Shown piece by piece: positions 46,636-57,750 of a stretch of 64,000 nucleotides of DNA. Each line of letters begins with the position of its first letter. Within the stretch, counting starts at the first letter, position 1. A program made the translations under genes and the position numbers. The notes under the pieces were generated by a model, which did no database searches, was not told the DNA's origin, and saw only the letters and a list, made by a program, of their open reading frames with translations. Source of the stretch: Mesodorylaimus sp. YZB2_4 (taxonomy: Eukaryota > Nematoda > Enoplea > Dorylaimida > Dorylaimidae); the NCBI GenBank assembly GCA_030248295.1, contig JASANH010001039.1, forward strand, positions 682,001 to 746,000. The letters are read 5' to 3'.

Positions 46636-48287
46636 TTATTGAATTGACTGAGGGTCGTAGTCGTAATGGTCGCATAAGTCATTCGCGGGTGAGAAAGTGC
46701 TGGGAATGCAGCTCGGGCAATTGTCTCTTATTGTATTAGAAAAAAGTTGACAAGTAAGGTTTCGCGAGGGGCTTGTGTCCCGTAAAACGTTGAAACTTCG
46801 ACACCATAATCGTTGTGCGCAAGCGCAACCACATTCTTGGCGATCCAACGCGAAGAAGCTCTCGATCGGCTCCTTCATCAGACATTGGAGAGTCTTAGTA
46901 TACGATTCATCTTGGACTGAAAAAAAGCACAATTCTAGAGGCGGATGGTTCGAGAAAAATGTCATACCGCTGAACTGGCAAGCTACAAATTTTGAGTCCG
47001 CGCAGCTGACGTCATACAAGCCCGCCCAGCCGCTCTGCGAACGATACCAGACGTAGCAGAACTCATTCTGATTGTCGTCCTTGTCATCGCATAATTTGCC
47101 TTTTATCCAAGTCTTGTTGGCCAGGAATGTGCTGCTGGTGTTCGGGCCATCGTACCAGTGCGTCGACGACTGTACTGTAGTGCATGCAATGTTGCCGTCA
47201 GCACTGCTGTCACGTTTCAGAGCTATCCAAAGGTTGAGTGTATCGGTTTGAAGTACGCGCTAAAAAAAATGCAGCGGAGTTTTAAAGGATCACTTCAGCT
47301 TGCATTAACGCATTAACGGTGGATGGGTGAAGAAGACCTTCAAGTGAATATCCATAATCCAGTCAAAGGGTACAGGTTTTGACTCATTATAACCTTTTCC
47401 TGCAAAACACTTTAGGAAAACCAGAAAGACAGGAGAGCAAAGAATCTGACGATATTTTTTTAAGTTAAAAATTTTTGTCCATTCGGAGGACTGTGATAAC
47501 ATCATCCTCGGGGCTCCTCCGCGTCAACACTAATCAAAAAAGTCTATGTCTTCTCGCAAAAAATCAAAGGGTACGATGGAAAGTGAAAAAATGGGGTCCA
47601 TTTCTTTAGTCACTAAACAAGTTAGAACAGATCTACATAAGCCTTGATCAAAAAACTGAAACATTTTTCACAAGCGGTTGATGTGAAGCATCGTCCCATG
47701 TAGCTGTAATGTTAGTTGCGAAGAAACATTTTCCGCCGTGTATAGGTAAGCCCATACAGTTTGATGCACAGCTCACAGCAGTTGGCACAGACAGGGGCAT
47801 TAGTGCAGGCCTAATCGATTCTCCCTTTTCAAAACCGAGCCCAACAGCCTGAGAGAAGTTTGTACTCAGAGTACTGTATGTTGACAAGTTTCCGCAACAA
47901 GAGTTTGTTCGAACAAGTCTCACCAGGAAGTGGTCTATGACAGCATCGTGTTCTAGTTGGCTATGAATTTGAATCATTGTCGCATCGTGCTGATTTTGCT
48001 GACACACCGACCAAGCATTGTCCCACATTGTCGGAATGTTTGTTGCGAAGAAACATTTTCCGCCGTGTATCAGGCCATTCAGTTTGATGCACATATTGGT
48101 TAGATCTGGACTGGCTAAACAAAAGCCATATTTAAAGATTTCTCTTCAGATTTTGTTGACAATTACAAGCGCTCTGAGCTTAAGACAAATATGACATGAG
48201 AACGACTACAACAAGGTCTTGTATTGTGCCGGACATACCTTCAGATGGGACAAACAAAAGATACCAGGTCAGGATCTTTAGGATCAT
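46636..48287 (-). CDS. Secreted C-type-lectin/PAN protein, copy 2
   Basis: Four exons on the minus strand, 48239-48287, 47924-48114, 46968-47259 and 46636-46916, give 270 residues. Exon phases are identical to copy 1 and exons 1 and 2 have exactly the same lengths (49 and 191 nt). Exon 1: signal peptide MILKILTWYLLFVPSE. CTLD: CIKLNGLIHGGKCFFATN, WSVC, IQIHSQLEHDAV, LNLWIALKRD, NEFCYVW, VACQFS. PAN: LQCLMKEPIESF, RQECGCACAQRLWCRSFN, LTCQLF, CPSC. Intron 3 is only 51 bp, a multiple of three without stop codons, so its retention would add 17 residues in frame. Inverted relative to copies 1 and 3. Frame fully intact. Confidence 0.82.
47678..47785 (-). pseudogene. Duplicated fragment of the lectin exon inside intron 2
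   Basis: Within intron 2 of the minus-strand lectin/PAN gene lies a second piece of CTLD exon: SCASNCMGLPIHGGKCFFATN followed by ITATWDDA. It matches the start of exon 2 (KLNGLIHGGKCFFATNIP) and then diverges. It has no matching donor, so it is probably a dead tandem exon duplicate. Confidence 0.65.
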
Positions 48288-48289
48288 GG

Positions 48290-50170
48290 CCAAAATGTCT
48301 ATCCGTGTTGAGTGCGAGTTTGCCGCAGTTCAAAAACACCCGTCAGAGCAAAAATACTGTAACTGGGACGAATAGCCCGGTCGGCAAGGAGGGCTCTTTA
48401 AAAAGATCACAAAACGTGGGTGTTTCGTACTCGTAGAAGAATAATTCTTTCCATTGACAGCTGCTCAATATTGTCAAGGTTCATCACCTTCTCTCGATCT
48501 TCAGCTTCACCGCAGAAAACTTCTTTTCAAGATTCGTCTGTAGTTGAAGCAACAAAAAAAAGTGCTGACGCAGCTCATCAATATGTCCTTGGCAACAAAG
48601 TGCGAAAAAAAAATCTTTTCTAGAACATTGTACCCGTGAACGAGTCCTCAAATAAACTGACCGCTGGTAGAAAATTTTTCATCCTCGTACAGGGTTAGGA
48701 AGAATTGTTCGAGAGTGTTGCATGGCTATATTTCCTGTTTTTCTTTACGAAACTTGAACATTACACAACGGAAATTCTAAAATTTTGTATTTTCAAAGAC
48801 TTTTTGAGAAACTTCGATCTTGAATATTTTTCAAGATTTTTAAATTTTTGGTGCTTTTTGCTGCAAGACGTGAAGTTCTCTCAGTCCACTTGCACACGTC
48901 CTGATTCACGCCGCTATCTTAATTTTCCCCTTACCTCAATGTTTCCTTGACACAAAGATTGATTCTTTCGATCACTTGTCCCATCAAACTTCTGAAACTG
49001 TATTTCTACTCGTCACTTCAGACCCAGGCAAAAAATTAGTTTTTAAAGCGCCGTGGTGACAGCGGAAATCGATAAAGGAAACAATTCTAAAAGGAGCCTG
49101 TCCTTGTAGCCAAGTGGGGACTGACATATACCATAATTGTATTTGGGAGATCTAGTGGACTGGAAATTGTCTGACCCAGCACAAAGAAAAAGTCTCACCT
49201 CCCACAGTTGCCCTGAAAGAATGGAACAGCCCCAGAAACACATTACGGTATATCAGAGGCAAATATCTACAGTTCTGCTCATTTTTGTCAGACTGGCAGA
49301 ACATATATGATAACTCTAAGGCGAGTACACGAGCACTTGCGCAAGTGCTTGCTCACGCAACCCAGCGCACTGTGTAGCAGCTAACCTTCCTGCACGTAAA
49401 GGTTGGTCACAGCTAATACAGCGGTTATTCGGGCCTGCTTTGTTGCTTAGCTTGGCACCTGACATCTGCGCAATTGTGGCTAGAACTCTCTTTATCTCCG
49501 ACAAAGTGGTGACGGTACATGATCGCTCTCAACAACTTCCGTTTCGCGAGCTGCTCCATCAGATATAGAAGGGTGTCCTTCTTTTTGATGGAACAGCTCG
49601 CAAAAAGTAGAAAGGAAAAAGGATGGATTGCTTTCAGTGTCTTAAAGGTGGCTCGAAACGAGCATGCCAAATGTGTCGCGCAGGCTTTCACTATTATACT
49701 CTTGTGGACGTCACACTAATCAACGGTGGATCGCTCACATCCAGAGATTATTGGAAATCTTTATTTCTCCGGGGGCAAAGTGTCATAAAATTAGCCGATT
49801 GTAACTATGGTATTTTGCACAAGTGGAACCACCGTATTGTAAAAGAGAATAATGCAAGGACTCGTTATTATTGATTAAAGAGAATAAAGGTCTGGAAACA
49901 CCGAAAACAGATTATGAGAAGGCGAGCCCTAACAAGCTTTGGTGTGATGCTGGTACGCGTGTATCCGAGCACCCATTGTTGAAGCAAAACTGCCAACGTC
50001 AGTTTGAAATTAGGTCTATTTATTGAACCTGAAAAGGTGAAGACATTGTCAAGAATTTCTCCCACCGGTGGCTGACTCGAGCTTACAGTACAGTAGGCTC
50101 GTTTTGTCAGCTTACTGTCGCTAAAACGTTCTCATTGCTGTTTTTGCTGGTTTCGCAGCAGAGCGCCTGA
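48290..50170. other. Intergenic, nothing identified
   Basis: Open frames of 60-88 codons lie on both strands without motifs. 49519-49610 contains a near-palindrome (TTTCGCGAGCTGCTCCATCA against TGATGGAACAGCTCGCAAA). No gene supported. Confidence 0.45.
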
Positions 50171-50177
50171 GCTTATC

Positions 50178-52142
50178 ATGATCATGAAAGTTGTGATTCT
50201 AAGTCTGATTCTCGCTACGTTAGGAGGTAAATTTGTTGAACTATGTCTGATGTCTTGCGTGAATCGACTCCAGATCAGGCCACGTAATTCCGAGTCGGGT
50301 CGGTCCCGATCAGCTAATTTGGATTGGGTCCTTTTTTGGGTCAAACAAGTCTAAAACCTTCAATTTTGCAAGTTTTTACTATTAGCACAAGAACCTTTCC
50401 GTGTTTGTTCTTTAAGTCAGGATTATCAGAAATTGTATACATACCCACATTGTCATTTTGCTTACTCTAAATTCCAAGTAAGGCTAATTATGAGATGCGT
50501 GACCAAAAATATCTGAGCTGTTCATGCAAAAGCTCACATGTCGGGAGGCCCATTTCTAAGTTACTCGTAACTCTCATCAAAAATTCCTACTGTGGGAGCT
50601 CTGAAATGGGTGGAAGTAATCATAGAACAACAAGTCGAAGGTCGTTTCTAATAGCAGTTCAATCAAGTTTAAAAATTTGATTTCAGTATGGGAAAGAGCT
50701 TTCAGATGAACATGGCTAGAACAGCCCAGCACTGCCCTGCCACCTTTATTACACTATGTATTAGAATCCAGTCTTCCCGCAGGAAGCGCAGGAAAAATCT
50801 TATTTCAAGTTTCCTCTTTCAGCGCACGCCACCTTGTCTGATACGTGCACTCAGCTCAACGGGATTGTCCATGGTGGAAAATGCTTCTTCGCGACGAATG
50901 AATCAAAAACATGGAGCGCAGCTTGGACTGCTTGTCAAAATTATCAGCGAGATGCGATCCCACTTCAAATTCACAGCCTAGAAGAACATAATGTGGTAAA
51001 GAAGTATTTGATGGTAAGACAAAGGTTTCTTATCGCCGTGAATTCTGTTTTCATTTTAAAAAGGGATTTGAGGATTAGCCTTTAAAACAAAATTTTAGTT
51101 ACTGTCTCACACAATTTCAGGATGCTTTAACTTTTTTCTGAGTTTTCCATAATTAGGCACACGGTTTGCGAGATGTCAACACCTCTGGTTGATGCTTTAA
51201 CCGCAGGTATAGCCGCAGGAGATCCCATTTGGGTCAGCCACGCACCCTCCTGCGCCTGCCAGGCTTGGATACTTATGGCTGTGAATGTTATTGTCTAACT
51301 TCGTAGGGAGTCAGAGTTCGAGCCCTGGCTAACCCTTAGTCGCACCACTCTCCTGTAATGTCTAAGACTTAGTCAGACTATTTGCTTGAAAAAATAACTT
51401 CACTTAAGTTCTGTTTTTTATATAGCAATACTGGCTAGTGCACTGATAAAGCGCATGCGCGGGTTTTGATAATACTGTGCTCTCTGAGTTGACGCATCTG
51501 ATTTTGCTAGAATCTCACATCCATTAGCGTCACTTCAGGGAGCATCAACCAACAGGACATTCCGAGTTTGGCTGGCTCTCAGAAAGGACAACACAGCAGG
51601 TGGCAATGCCTCCTGTCCTATTATACAGTCGTCTACGTACTGGTACTCCAACAGTAGTGGCCCAACGATCTGGGCCAACTCAACTTTCATACGATACAAG
51701 CTATGCGACGATACAGACAATCACCCCAATGAATTTTGCTACGTGTGGCATCACTATGGCGTCATGGATTCTTTCGATACGAATTGCGACAGTACTTATG
51801 ACGTTGCCTGTCATTTCAGTGGTAAGATGGCTACTTTTCGAAGGCAGGCACTTTAGCACAGATATGTTTCTAGTTCATGACGAGTCGTACATCAAGACCA
51901 ATCAATGTCTGATTGAAGAGCCAATCGAAACCATACCTTCAGCAGATCCTCAAGAATGTGGTTGCGCTTGTGCACAACGCATCTAGTGTCGAAGTTTCAA
52001 CTTCGTGCAGGATTGGACGAATGTACCATATCCCATGTGCAAACTATTCACTCGATCAATCAATTATCCATGCCCAGACTGCGCCAGAAGCGTCTTATCA
52101 CCCCTCGATGGAACATGCGCGCATTACAATTATGTTCCATGA
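50178..52142 (+). pseudogene. Secreted C-type-lectin/PAN protein, copy 3, with a premature stop
   Basis: Same four-exon plan as copy 1: 50178-50226, 50823-51013, 51539-51821, 51862-52142, with identical phases. The signal peptide (MIMKVVILSLILATLGG) and CTLD (LNGIVHGGKCFFATN, WTAC, LQIHSLEEHNVV, VWLALRKDN, NEFCYVW) are intact. In the PAN domain (CLIEEPIETIPSADPQECGC, ACAQRI) the conserved Trp codon seen in copies 1 and 2 is TAG at 51984-51986, a one-base change from TGG. The rest of the frame to the original stop is still open, so loss is recent or the shortened protein is tolerated. The product would keep signal peptide and lectin domain but lose the last 52 residues. Confidence 0.78.
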
Positions 52143-52685
52143 CCAGAAAAATCGATGATTAATGGAGCGAGTGTCACCAGAATCCATTTTCACGCTATCT
52201 CCAAGGCCGCACTCAGTTTTTGAGTTCCCGCCAACTCTTACTAATCTTTCTCTTGCGGTCCGAAATCGAAGTAGTGCGCGCGTAGGCTGACAGGTGTGAT
52301 TATTTAACGCTCCTTTGCATTCTTCATTTTGATCACTGGTCGCACTATGTTGGTATTCCCACCCATCTGGTTTCGCAGTTTGAACATTGTCAGCATAGGC
52401 GGGAGTTTAAAAACTGGGGGGGGGGGGGGTGGTCACAGAGTTGTTTGGAAATGAATGAATGATTCATTTATTTTTCACAGCTGTCTATGAGCTGCGTTTG
52501 ATGTAATAGTAGAAAGCGTTGCGCGCAATTGCTTATTAAATGCTTATTAAATGCGAACTCTATCAGGAGAAAATTCTGAATACAACTGAACAAGAGTGAT
52601 TTATTTGCAAATGCTAAACAATTCCTGGATCATGGAACAACTGTTCATTTGAACGCGTATACTGTCCCGCTTAGCCGTATAGCCT
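52143..52685. repeat. 3' flank shared with lectin/PAN copy 1
   Basis: Near-identical to 40403-41100. A run of 14 G (52416-52429) stands where the other copy has CTGAGGGTGGTCGCAGAG, so the homopolymer expanded after duplication. Confidence 0.7.
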
Positions 52686-52689
52686 CCCT

Positions 52690-53900
52690 TTGCGCCTATC
52701 CTGCCCCTTCTGCCTTGGTTTTTTGCCCTGTCAACAAACTGTCAACAATTGCCCTAATCGGAACTTTAGCTGTAAAAATTTACTGGCTTTTTGTGGCAAC
52801 TATAATTCTACAAAAAGTCGCATATCCATCTAAATTGTGAGCAAAACTATCAAATTTTTACAGCTTGTTTTTCCTGCTCTTTGTTGCTCATTGTGCTAAA
52901 AAGTGCCTGTTACTGGCATCGCAGAGGATAGAAGCGCGATGAAGCGGCCATATTATCATCGAACGTCAAAGAGGTCTTGCTCTGCAGCACCTACAGCAGA
53001 AGACATAAAATCAGAGCGCGTCCTTACTCCCCTTACATAAAATATGCGAAAACACGTCTATACTGTACTCTAGAGCGTAAGTTAATTCCTAGAAAGATAT
53101 ACGTGAATAAGTATATGTACTGTACGTACATATTTCGCAAGTGCACAATATGCTTTTTTAAGCTTACAGTATGGCTGTAAGAACTACATAATCCAACTGA
53201 ATGTATAAATTACCCCCAAATTTTTTTCTCAACAAAATTTATGGAACTTGAAAAATCACTAACTTTCATGATGGCGTTGACTATCATAACTATCATCGTG
53301 GGAATTTCTTCCAAGTACTAGTGGGTAAATCATCTTTAACTGCTTAGGCGTATCCGTTCACAGCTCCTTCCACATCAGATTTTTCCGACCCATACTGGCC
53401 TCGCAGAGAGAGTCAATTTTTGCCTCTTTTCCTGCAGGCTGGGGGCTTTTTAGCTGACCTTATCTTGCCATTAACTAGGGTCCATCCGGGATGGCAAGAG
53501 CGCGTGTTGATCTCTACTCCGCGATGTCAGTGGCTACCCAATGGGGTAACTCCCCAGCCCGTGCCCCGTGAGGGGTCTGGATTCAAGAGCCCCTCGCCCT
53601 ATAAGACCTCTTCTCATTCATGGACACCGAATGGATAAATAGAGAGTTGCCCACCAACAGGCGTGCAAGGCACAGAGAGAGAACTTGACCAACTTCTCAG
53701 ATGGTCTCCAGCTCTGCCAAGCAGGCTGTGACACGCCTTTCACCGCTACACCACCCAGGCGGCTCCTTACACGCATCTAATGGTTGAAGCTCCTACGCGC
53801 AGGAAAGCAAGTATAACGATGCTGACTGTGTTCTTCAAAAAGATCGAACACTCCCACACAGTCTGAAGTATCAGCGAGATTCATCATATGCGTAACCAGT
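52690..53900. other. Intergenic with tRNA-like fragments
   Basis: On the minus strand about 53690-53765 reads GCCGCCTGGGTGGTGTAGCGGTGAAAGG, a tRNA A-box-like piece from a decayed SINE. No gene. Confidence 0.4.
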
Positions 53901-53915
53901 ACTCATGACTGATGG

Positions 53916-54482
53916 TTAGCCAGAAACCGCGAAAATTTGTATCCGCGAAATTTTGCAAAAGTCCAGAACCGCGAAAATTGGGTACCGCGAAATTAAAATG
54001 ATTGACAGTATGTACCGTTCCAGAAGCTGGTCGCGGAGTTGAGGCCTGTCTCGCCAGATTCCGAATTCGACCACTTGTTGCAATTCTCGAAGCGTAATTT
54101 GCTTAGAAGAAGTCGGTTCTGAGTCGTCGCAGTCGGGGATACAATCCAACATTGCGCTTAAAAATTCGCTGCTCCTAAAACTCGTAGATCGTGTGCTGGC
54201 CGACAGCTCAATAAAGCGTTAGAAAATCTCGGATAGCAAAATCGGATTCGATTTCCATTTGCCCAAATCGACCAGCTTTTCTAGAGACTCTAGCGAGCCA
54301 CAGTTTTTGACCATAGGACGACGCATCGAGCCTGTATGGACGCAATAAATGGATGCAGAAAACAGACGTTCGGGTAGAAGCGACTGACTTGAAGTCGCTG
54401 TTACGAGCGAAATACGGTCAGCTAGCCCACTAGGCTCTGCTACAAATGAGTCATCCTTTATTGGCCAATGGGCCATACTCAC
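53916..54482 (-). other. Unidentified minus-strand frame with one stop and internal repeat
   Basis: One frame runs from 54482 to 53916 on the minus strand with a single stop at 54219-54221. Two segments look alike: SLESLEKLVDLGKWKSNP...LSEIF and TLRELQQVVEFGIWRDRPQ...LLERYI, each preceded by a serine-rich S..FLSA- or LFSA-type piece. So the frame holds a duplicated unit of about 65 residues. I do not recognise the family. Its 3' end (53926-53998) runs into four CCGCGAAA motifs of repeat origin. It lies divergent to the capsid-type cassette. Could be a broken gene or chance. Confidence 0.35.
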
Positions 54483-54652
54483 GCAACTGATGAGTCATCG
54501 CTGTTGACCCGAGAGTCATACAATAAGCTATGACGTCATATGTCACAAGGAAATGACGTCAGTGACATGTTCAGACTTGTTTGATAGCATGGCCACATGG
54601 TGGATGACTCATCATCACGCGCTGACCAACAGGAGTCCATCATGATGACTCA
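54447..54652. promoter_or_regulatory. Array of six perfect bZIP (AP-1/CRE) sites
   Basis: TGAGTCA at 54447-54453 and 54491-54497; TGACGTCA at 54531-54538 and 54554-54561; TGACTCA at 54605-54611 and 54646-54652. Six exact palindromic bZIP sites in 206 bp are far above chance. The array sits just upstream of the first capsid-type frame (54673) and reaches into the start of the divergent minus-strand frame. It reads as an enhancer or promoter responsive to AP-1/CREB-type factors. Confidence 0.65.
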
Positions 54653-54672
54653 TTTCAATTTGATTTTATCTC

Positions 54673-55285
54673 ATGCTTAAAAGCGACCAAGATGGAATTG
54701 CACCGATTCCGCAATCCCATATCACTTTAAAACGCTCGATCCCTGAAGGTTATTACAATAATGTGTCCGATTTGTTCAAGATTATGGAAGCGTGCATAAG
54801 AGAGAGACACCCATTCATCCCTCAAAAACTACCAATCAACTTTCACTTTGACGAGATACAACAGAGTTTCCATAACTCCGAAGGGCACTGCCATAGATAT
54901 TCAGTTATCCAAAACTCTTGCATACATGCTTGGTTACGATGTCGACACTTTTGAAGACATTTCTGATGATCCCGGCGTAGCTCCATATCCCCCTAATATG
55001 CGAGCGGGTGTGGTTAGTTTGCACGTGTATTGGGACTTGGTCGAGCACACTATAGTGGGCGATACGGTGGCTCCATTGTTGCGTACTGTCGCCGTGCAGA
55101 GCAGTTTTGGAGATATTGTGGACAAAGTTTTTCAGGTGCAAAACTATGTGCCTGTCTTGAAGAAGGACTTCGATACGCTCAAAATTGAGATCAAGTTTGA
55201 TCAGAACCGCCTCTTGGACATACAATTTGGAAAGACTATTGTCAAACTCCATTTTCGACGTCGACGGTCTGGAATTTTTCTATAA
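54673..55285 (+). pseudogene. Maverick/Polinton-type penton-like (minor capsid) protein, broken
   Basis: The protein is carried in two frames, 54673-54900 and 54848-55285, linked by a frame shift around 54870-54900. The second part contains SLHVYWDLVEHTIVGDTVAPLL and, further on, YVPVLKKDFDTLKIEIKFD...FGKTIVKLHF, typical of the C-terminus of the minor capsid (penton-like) protein of Polintons and adintoviruses. The usual N-terminal part is absent and no ATG-initiated full frame exists. First of a collinear plus-strand block of virion-type genes. Defective. Confidence 0.7.
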
Positions 55286-55378
55286 ATATGTCTTCACCAC
55301 TAAGCATTTTTTATTCTTGCATTTTGTTTTCGTGTTGAGTAGCGGTACATGATGAATTATGACAGTCCTGCCTTCTGA

Positions 55379-55813
55379 ATGTTTTATTATCGTCTACAAG
55401 CTGTACAGAGTGGTCATGGTTTAGATGGATTTCGAGGATCTCCCTACCAATGCGATGCTGATTTTAGTAGCTGGTTTAAATCCCTATTCAGTATGGCTGT
55501 GACCGTTCTGAAACAAGCTGCTCAAACCACTGCCAAGCGAGTTGGTAAGCAGGCACTGTCAGCTATTGGCCTAGTAGCTGCTGACGTTAACAGTGGACGA
55601 GATTTCAAAGAGGCCCTGCTTGCAAGAGGAAAAGAGGCCGCTTCAAATGTACTTAACGAGAGAGTGGAAAAAAGGTTTCAAAAGGGAAGCGGACTGGGTG
55701 TTAGAGCAACCAAGACTACTGTACGATTGCCTATCAAAAGGAAAGCAAAATCCAAAGGTGGCAGTGTGAGAAAAAGTCGTCGTCTCGTCAAGTCGGATAT
55801 CTTTAGCGCGTAA
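55379..55813 (+). CDS. Polinton/adintovirus-type virion core-like basic protein
   Basis: 144 residues from ATG 55379 to TAA, uninterrupted. It begins MFYYRLQAVQSGHG, continues with an amphipathic Ala-rich region (TAKRVGKQALSAIGLVAADV) and ends very basic (KRKAKSKGGSVRKSRRLVK). This composition and the gene position between penton-like and capsid-like genes fit the small adenovirus-like core/condensing proteins of Polinton and adintovirus elements, which pack DNA in the particle. Though the frame is open, its neighbours are broken, so expression as part of a working element is unlikely. Confidence 0.6.
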   Translation: MFYYRLQAVQSGHGLDGFRGSPYQCDADFSSWFKSLFSMAVTVLKQAAQTTAKRVGKQALSAIGLVAADVNSGRDFKEALLARGKEAASNVLNERVEKRFQKGSGLGVRATKTTVRLPIKRKAKSKGGSVRKSRRLVKSDIFSA

Positions 55814-55816
55814 ACC

Positions 55817-57128
55817 ATGAAACGTCTTATCGACCCTCATTTAGCTGTTAGTACAAAGAGCGAGCTGGACTTATTTTCGATCCCTCCCACTCGATTTTCG
55901 AAATTGCAGTTAAACGGTCGTTTTGGGATGTAATTCACAGCTCAAATACGATCACTAACGAAGGTCCTTATCGTTAGGAATTTCGCATCCCAGCGGACTC
56001 GAATTTTCTGCAATTGTGTAAGCAATATATTTATGTATTTTCAATTGCGCATCGTTTACGCTGACGGTACCGTTGTCATAGCCAATGATGCAAAAGTCGC
56101 TCCAATCAATCTTATCGGAAAAACCTTATTACCTTATAACGGAAAAGCAGGCCGAATAATATTTGAATTCCAAGCTTGTATATGATAGCGGTGACAATTA
56201 TCATTTGCGTGCGTATTCATAGACTGAACTGAATTATGGATCTGATGCAAAACTGTCTTTTCTTACGTCTGCTCTCTACAAAAAAGAAGCTGGAGCATGT
56301 GCTACTGTCAACTCTGCAAAATCCTGGTTTCGACGAGCGGGCTACTCTGTTTGCAAATAGTCGATGGGTTGAAGTCATGGCACCGCTGCATATCGATCTA
56401 ATGAGCAAAGACCGCCTGCTACTGCCTCATACCGATGTTCGTATCGAACTACATAGAAATCTGGACCCCTTGCTGCTATTATGTTTTGGAGTTAACCCGC
56501 CGCAGTACAAGCTGGAAGTGCGTGAAATGAAAATGTTTGTTCAAAAAGTGGAAGTGTTAGAGAGTATACAGCTGGCCTTGGAATCGACAATATTACAATA
56601 TGCAGCCGAATATCCACTGCGGCGAACTGCAGTTACCAGCTTGCATGTCACGCAGCAGCGACGGGTGACGCCCACCAACAGCGTTTTTCAGAGGCGGATA
56701 CCTCGTCGTATGTTTGTATGCTGCTGCGATAAGGACGCCTACCATGGTGCGATAAACAAGAGCCCCTGCCTATCCCATCCGTATGCCATTCAGTCGATAA
56801 AGGATACGGCTAATAGTCAGACATCCCGCTCAGCCATTCCGACTCCTAGGCCTAGAATCAGCTGTTGCAGGCCTTGGAGGTAGCAAACGACAACCGAGGC
56901 AGCGACATTACGCGCAGCGATTTCGAAATCTCCCATTGCTTCTTCGCATTTGATTTGTCTTCAGACGCGGACGAGGGCGGGCATCGGGATACTATCACCA
57001 CAGCCGTCGAGATTCAGTTTGGTCGGAACCTGCCAGCAGGCGGTGTGCAAGTCGTCGTCCACGCCGAGTTTGATAATCTGCCGTCAATTGATCGGAACCG
57101 TATTTCTCATTTTGATTGCACTGCATAA
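55817..57128 (+). pseudogene. Maverick/Polinton-type major-capsid-like protein, multiply frameshifted
   Basis: Homology starts at ATG 55817 (KSELDLFSIPPTRFSKL), shifts frame by about 56040 (LRIVYADGTVVIANDAKVAP), again at about 56180-56345, then continues in the frame of 56236-56883 (VMAPLHIDLMSKDRLLLP, IPRRMFVCCCDKDAYHGAIN) and ends in the frame of 56865-57128 (FFAFDLSSDADEGGH, VVVHAEFDNLPSIDRNRIS). The order of segments matches the long conserved capsid protein of Polintons, known from the C. elegans F54H12.2-like family. At least three frame breaks and internal stops make it non-functional. I assign 'major capsid-like' from gene order and length. Confidence 0.7.
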
Positions 57129-57144
57129 ATACGGACACGATTGA

Positions 57145-57654
57145 GGTGACTCATATTTTGACAAAGGACAAGTTACAAAGAAAAATTTTGTCAGCGTCTT
57201 TGCGTCTGACCATGTGCCAGAAAAAACCAAAGTACCAGCCTGCTTCATTGTAAATACCGATCCGAGTTACAAGAATGGCGCGCACTGGTTGGCCGTATAC
57301 ATTGATCATGATGTCAAAGTCGAATTTTCAGACTCCTATGGTCGGGACCCTAGCGAATATCCAGCAATCGCCAATTTTATTGCTCGTACCCGCACGGATT
57401 TTAAAAAGAACGACGTACAGCTTCGAAGCGAGTTTTCGAGTACGTGCGGACAGTTCTGCTTGTACTTTTTACTGTGGTGGTGTCGCGGGGTCAGTTTCGA
57501 AAAGATAATGAGCGGATTTGATTCGAATCCAAGTGTTAATGATTCTCTCGTTACTACGTTTATTAATGGTCTGTTTGACAAACATACCGCCGTTTACGAT
57601 GTCGATTTTGTCGTAAATCAATGCTGCATGGCCGAGCTGTGTGCGCATGTTTGA
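57145..57654 (+). pseudogene. Adenain-type cysteine protease of a Polinton-like element
   Basis: The open frame from 57145 (first residue after a TGA) to TGA at 57652-57654 encodes FVSVFASDHVPEK, GAHWLAVYID, EFSDSYGRDP and SSTCGQFCLYFLLWWCRG. His, Asp and Cys of the adenovirus-protease (C5/Ulp1-like) triad are present and correctly spaced (57283, 57331 and 57445 are their codons), with a Gln before the Cys as in the family. The frame lacks an in-frame ATG before the conserved start region; only a GTG at 57214 is available. So the catalytic part is preserved but initiation is lost. In working elements this enzyme matures capsid proteins. Confidence 0.7.
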
Positions 57655-57750
57655 TGACGTTCGCCAGTCGCATTTGTCAGAGTTGTTTTATCGAGCTAAA
57701 TATTATTTATGTATGCGTTTAAACAAGAACAGATGCACTAAACAGAACGT

